Assembly (NCBI GenBank): GCA_934699305.1
Contig: CAKUWM010000021.1
Span: 1 to 19,513 of the forward strand
Length of the DNA: 19,513 nucleotides
Reading direction: 5' to 3'
From: an uncultured Saprospiraceae bacterium
GTDB taxonomy: Bacteria > Bacteroidota > Bacteroidia > Chitinophagales > Saprospiraceae
This document shows positions 16,532 through 19,513 of the stretch, one piece after another (position 1 is the stretch's first letter; each line of letters starts with the position of its first letter). Position numbers and translations under genes: made by a program. The notes under the pieces are model-generated. The model did not search any database. It had not been told where the DNA came from and saw only the letters and a program-made list of their open reading frames with translations.

Positions 16532-18964
16532 TTAGTTTTTAATGATTCTGAATATTGATGCATTTTCTTGTTCGTAAACCTTGATTAAGTACATTCCAGG
16601 AGTATAATTTTCAATATCAATCAACTCATTATGACCTATATTTCTTTCGTCCATCAACTTCCCTTCCATGCTATAAATTTTTATTTTGAAATTGCCTATT
16701 TCACTGTGAATTGATTTTATAGCGAAGGTGCTATTCGTTGGATTTGGAAAAATTTTATATCTTTTATTGGTCTCAATCTCATTGTGAAATTGGTTGGTAG
16801 ACAATAATTCTGAAAGGAGCACGTATATTGGTTCTCTGCCTACCGTAATGGTCCCAGAGTTAGCAAGTGCATTGCCCATCATATCATAAACAATTGCATG
16901 GTTAGGGACAGTGTATACCTTCGTGTTTTTATTATCCCACACAATTTCCAGTTTCCCTGAAACAGCTCCGCTTAAAGTAAGTTTATGAAAACCTAAGCCA
17001 TCTTCAATATGTTCACCTGAGCCAAACCCATCAGTAATATCTGCAAAGAAACGAAAGGCCATGGCCGAATTTTTTACTGAAAAATTGTTATCAATTCCAT
17101 CAAACAGGCCGAATTGCAGCTCTGCATAGTCGTTTGTTCTACCAAAATATTTACTAGAAAGACCGTCCTCATAGATATTGTAAAGATTGTACCAAGTGAT
17201 GTTTTCAACGTTGTTTGTAGATAACAATATCCCAAACGTTCTTATAAGATGCTGGGCTTGCATAAACTCTGAAACGCCAGTATCTAAATTGTGACTAGGA
17301 TATCCTATTTCTGTTACGTATACTTTTTCAGGCCCACTTTTATCAATTGACATATCAATAATGTTCGTGATGTCATCGGCCATATTACGGTTATCAACAT
17401 AGCTGGATCTTGAATCTGGCGTATAAGGCTGTCTATATGGGTGAAGTGAAAAAGCATCCATATTATCAGCTATGCCAGCATCGAACATTTGCTGTATTTG
17501 GGTATTAAATCGTTTTGGATTTTCGCCTCCTATACCTATAAACTCAATATCTGGGTACTCTTGTTTTAATGTTGGGTACATTGATTCTAAGAACACAGCA
17601 TAATTTTCTGGTGTTTGTTGAGCTCGGTACTGTGAGAGCGTTCCGGTTTTATTGGACCATTCATTCCACAGCTCTACCTTTTTTATTTCGTCGTTATAAG
17701 TGTTCAATACATATCGACTAAAATTTAAAAATTTCTCTACCGAGGATGCGTCCAAAGGTGGCTTTCTATCCCTTAGAACACAAAGAAATTTTAGGTCGTT
17801 GTTCTTGGCACGATTTAAAATATTAACAGTGTGATTTTTAAACTTAAAAGTGCCATCAGAATTTTCAATAAAATCCATAACAACATCAAAACGTATATAA
17901 CTTGCGCCTATAATTTTAGTCAAGTCAATACTTTGGATGTCGTAATACCATCGTAATGGATGTATGGCAACACTTAACCTATCATTACTAATCTCAGAAT
18001 CATCAATAACACCGTACTGAAACACCTCTCCAGCCACTAAATTTTCTGGAGCTATTGACCCCTCATAAGACAAAACAAACACCTCAAAATAGCCCTTTGC
18101 ATCCGTTGGTAAGGTCAAATTTAATGATCCATCTCCGTCGGTTTCTGATAAAACATCGCCTTTATAGTTTTTAAGAATTAGCTTAAGTTTACTGTTGGCG
18201 ATGGATGCATTTGGCGTGGCAATAAAAGTAACCGATTCACCGACGTTATATATATTGGCCAACTTTTCAGAACTGACAAAAAAGGTAGCTTCTATATTAG
18301 AATCCTCCTGATTAATTTCAGTGATTTTTGAAACCTCATCAACGTAAATATCCGTATGCTCTTCCTTGACATAAAAACTTAAACCTAAAAACTTGCAAGG
18401 ATAGCTAATGGCTGGATTTTCAGATGAAGGGTTTGTATTGGTGCGTTTTATGGACTCCGGAACCGCATAACTATAGCTCCAGTCCGCCATGCCTTCAATT
18501 AGTTTTTTAGCCACATAGAACACGACACCATTAGCGTCTTCAAAATAAAATGATGCACTGGTATCATTATTGCTTTTTAGCCATAAACCCACACCTTCAT
18601 CAGCGGTATTCAAAAAAACGTCTGCACCTGTATATTCCAAATAAAATGTACCTCCCCAGTTGACTGGAAAATTTGTTGGGTGAATTTTTAAACAATTACT
18701 GCCATTTATTCCACCTGGCTCTATTGTAGTGACCGCGGTAACTTCCTGTTTTCCATCAATTAAAAAACTCCTATCGCCTATCTCAAAAACATTGGAAGTG
18801 TCAAAATCTGATAGAACTTGTGTGGGAATGCTCATATACTCCATATTATTCTTTGGAGTTAATAGGTTTTGAGCACTTATAGTTTCTGCTGAAAAAATTA
18901 AAAGAATATTGGTAGCCACAAAAAATCGTATGACTTTTGCCGTTTTAGAGTAATTAATTTTCAT
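16532..18964 (-). CDS. Secreted clan GH-A-like glycoside hydrolase with T9SS sorting domain
   Basis: An 810-residue protein. Domains in order are a signal peptide (about 1-31, ISAQ), a jelly-roll carbohydrate-binding-like domain (about 50-215, ending DIYVDEV), an Ig-like domain (about 225-320), a TIM-barrel catalytic domain (about 325-720) and a T9SS sorting domain (about 735-810, KIFPNP..., ending FRIIKN). The barrel has the clan A signature: proposed acid/base Glu435 in ELWNEWS and nucleophile Glu552 in YVTEIGYPS, with SLHPYR (506-511) and WYNLYN between and after. This fits a retaining hydrolase near GH39 or GH5-like groups, but I do not recognise the exact family. The sorting tail and binding domain indicate action on the polymer outside the cell. 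It lies 60 bp after the GH2 fragment and 26 bp before the sulfatase gene. Confidence 0.75.
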   Translation of the reverse strand: MKINYSKTAKVIRFFVATNILLIFSAETISAQNLLTPKNNMEYMSIPTQVLSDFDTSNVFEIGDRSFLIDGKQEVTAVTTIEPGGINGSNCLKIHPTNFPVNWGGTFYLEYTGADVFLNTADEGVGLWLKSNNDTSASFYFEDANGVVFYVAKKLIEGMADWSYSYAVPESIKRTNTNPSSENPAISYPCKFLGLSFYVKEEHTDIYVDEVSKITEINQEDSNIEATFFVSSEKLANIYNVGESVTFIATPNASIANSKLKLILKNYKGDVLSETDGDGSLNLTLPTDAKGYFEVFVLSYEGSIAPENLVAGEVFQYGVIDDSEISNDRLSVAIHPLRWYYDIQSIDLTKIIGASYIRFDVVMDFIENSDGTFKFKNHTVNILNRAKNNDLKFLCVLRDRKPPLDASSVEKFLNFSRYVLNTYNDEIKKVELWNEWSNKTGTLSQYRAQQTPENYAVFLESMYPTLKQEYPDIEFIGIGGENPKRFNTQIQQMFDAGIADNMDAFSLHPYRQPYTPDSRSSYVDNRNMADDITNIIDMSIDKSGPEKVYVTEIGYPSHNLDTGVSEFMQAQHLIRTFGILLSTNNVENITWYNLYNIYEDGLSSKYFGRTNDYAELQFGLFDGIDNNFSVKNSAMAFRFFADITDGFGSGEHIEDGLGFHKLTLSGAVSGKLEIVWDNKNTKVYTVPNHAIVYDMMGNALANSGTITVGREPIYVLLSELLSTNQFHNEIETNKRYKIFPNPTNSTFAIKSIHSEIGNFKIKIYSMEGKLMDERNIGHNELIDIENYTPGMYLIKVYEQENASIFRIIKN

Positions 18965-19024
18965 AGTATAATATTTTAAGTTAAATAATGGATTTGCTGT
19001 ATATTTAAAAGCATCATTTTTTTA

Positions 19025-19513
19025 TCATATTTGTTGTGGTTTTAAATAGATTTTGAAGCTTAACTCACTAGGTTTTAGTAAATACTTATCCATTGTTTGT
19101 GGACCACAACTTCCGCCTCCCAATCCACCTTGTTGGTAGTCTATATTCCAATAAACAACATCGGATGGTTTTAAATCGTAGGTATGCTTTGCTTCGGTCA
19201 AATCCCATAAGCTAAATTGACTTACCGAGGTTTCAAATGGTTTATTGAAGCCAACAGTTAACTTATTTGTCCCATTACTGACCGAAGCCCAACGCACATC
19301 GGTTTTATTACCATTTTCTTGTGGTACAATGTAGTTTGTAAATTGGCTCTTAACACTTCCTTGATATAATCCTATATTGGCAGCTGTGTTTCTATCGTTA
19401 TAGTTTTCATGAGGGCCTCTACCGTACCATTCAAAATGGTTGAATGATTTAGGAAGCTCTATAATAAAACCCAACTTAGGTAAAGGTGCATGTAAATCAT
19501 GTGGCACAACATG
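19025..19513 (-). CDS. GH2 beta-galactosidase, C-terminal end (partial)
   Basis: The last 162 codons of a gene that continues past the right edge; the frame stays open to 19513 and stops with TGA at 19025-19027. A GTG near 19507 looks like a start but is internal. The sequence is the C-terminal small-chain domain of LacZ-type GH2: EWYGRGPHENYNDR, IVPQENGNKTDVRW and QGGLGGGSCGPQ. The same blocks occur in the complete GH2 at 1014-4130, but the final loop differs (GLGGGSCG here, GVGGDNSWG there), which places the two in different GH2 subgroups. Catalytic residues lie outside the window. It is upstream of the hydrolase gene by 60 bp and is the first gene of the run visible here. Confidence 0.9.
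   Translation of the reverse strand, partial: HVVPHDLHAPLPKLGFIIELPKSFNHFEWYGRGPHENYNDRNTAANIGLYQGSVKSQFTNYIVPQENGNKTDVRWASVSNGTNKLTVGFNKPFETSVSQFSLWDLTEAKHTYDLKPSDVVYWNIDYQQGGLGGGSCGPQTMDKYLLKPSELSFKIYLKPQQI

Noticed and set aside
1..19513. CRISPR array, tRNA, rRNA, insertion sequence or integrase
   Set aside because: No spaced repeat series, RNA gene signature, transposase-like frame or terminal inverted repeats were seen on either strand.

Overview
The window is AT-rich Bacteroidota DNA, most likely from a marine member of the Flavobacteriia. Two proteins end in Type IX secretion (T9SS) sorting domains, the sulfatase has an acidic lipoprotein signal, a 58-residue Hc1-type histone-like gene is present, and most of the window is one long run of carbohydrate-active genes. 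No SusC/SusD pair, sensor or transporter is present, so this is an internal-to-terminal part of a polysaccharide utilization locus (PUL).

Left edge (1-1013): the 3' end of a type I restriction subunit gene (hsdR, + strand) closes with a good rho-independent terminator. A short Hc1-like gene on the - strand follows. This is the junction between a restriction locus and the PUL.

PUL (1014-19513): nine genes, all on the - strand, so transcription runs right to left. In transcript order they are: the 3' end of a GH2 beta-galactosidase (cut by the window edge); a T9SS-exported clan-A-like glycoside hydrolase; a sulfatase lipoprotein with a complete formylglycine motif; a GH110 alpha-1,3-galactosidase; a 981-residue tandem beta-helix protein with CBM6 and T9SS domains; a PafA-type phosphatase; a second GH110; a second PafA-type phosphatase; and a complete GH2 beta-galactosidase. 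Most gaps are 26-94 bp. Two are longer (264 and 228 bp), and both hold inverted repeats that may be internal terminators, promoters or operators.

How the genes may work together (inference): alpha-1,3-galactosidases beside beta-galactosidases and a sulfatase point to an alternating, sulfated D-galactan of carrageenan type or a similar alpha-galactosylated glycan. The T9SS proteins would attack the polymer outside the cell, the sulfatase would remove ester sulfate, and GH110 and GH2 would trim alternate linkages to galactose. The least expected element is the pair of PafA-type phosphomonoesterases inside the run. All their active-site residues are intact, and each lies downstream of a GH110 gene. 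This suggests either a phosphorylated galactan substrate or phosphate scavenging tied to glycan use.
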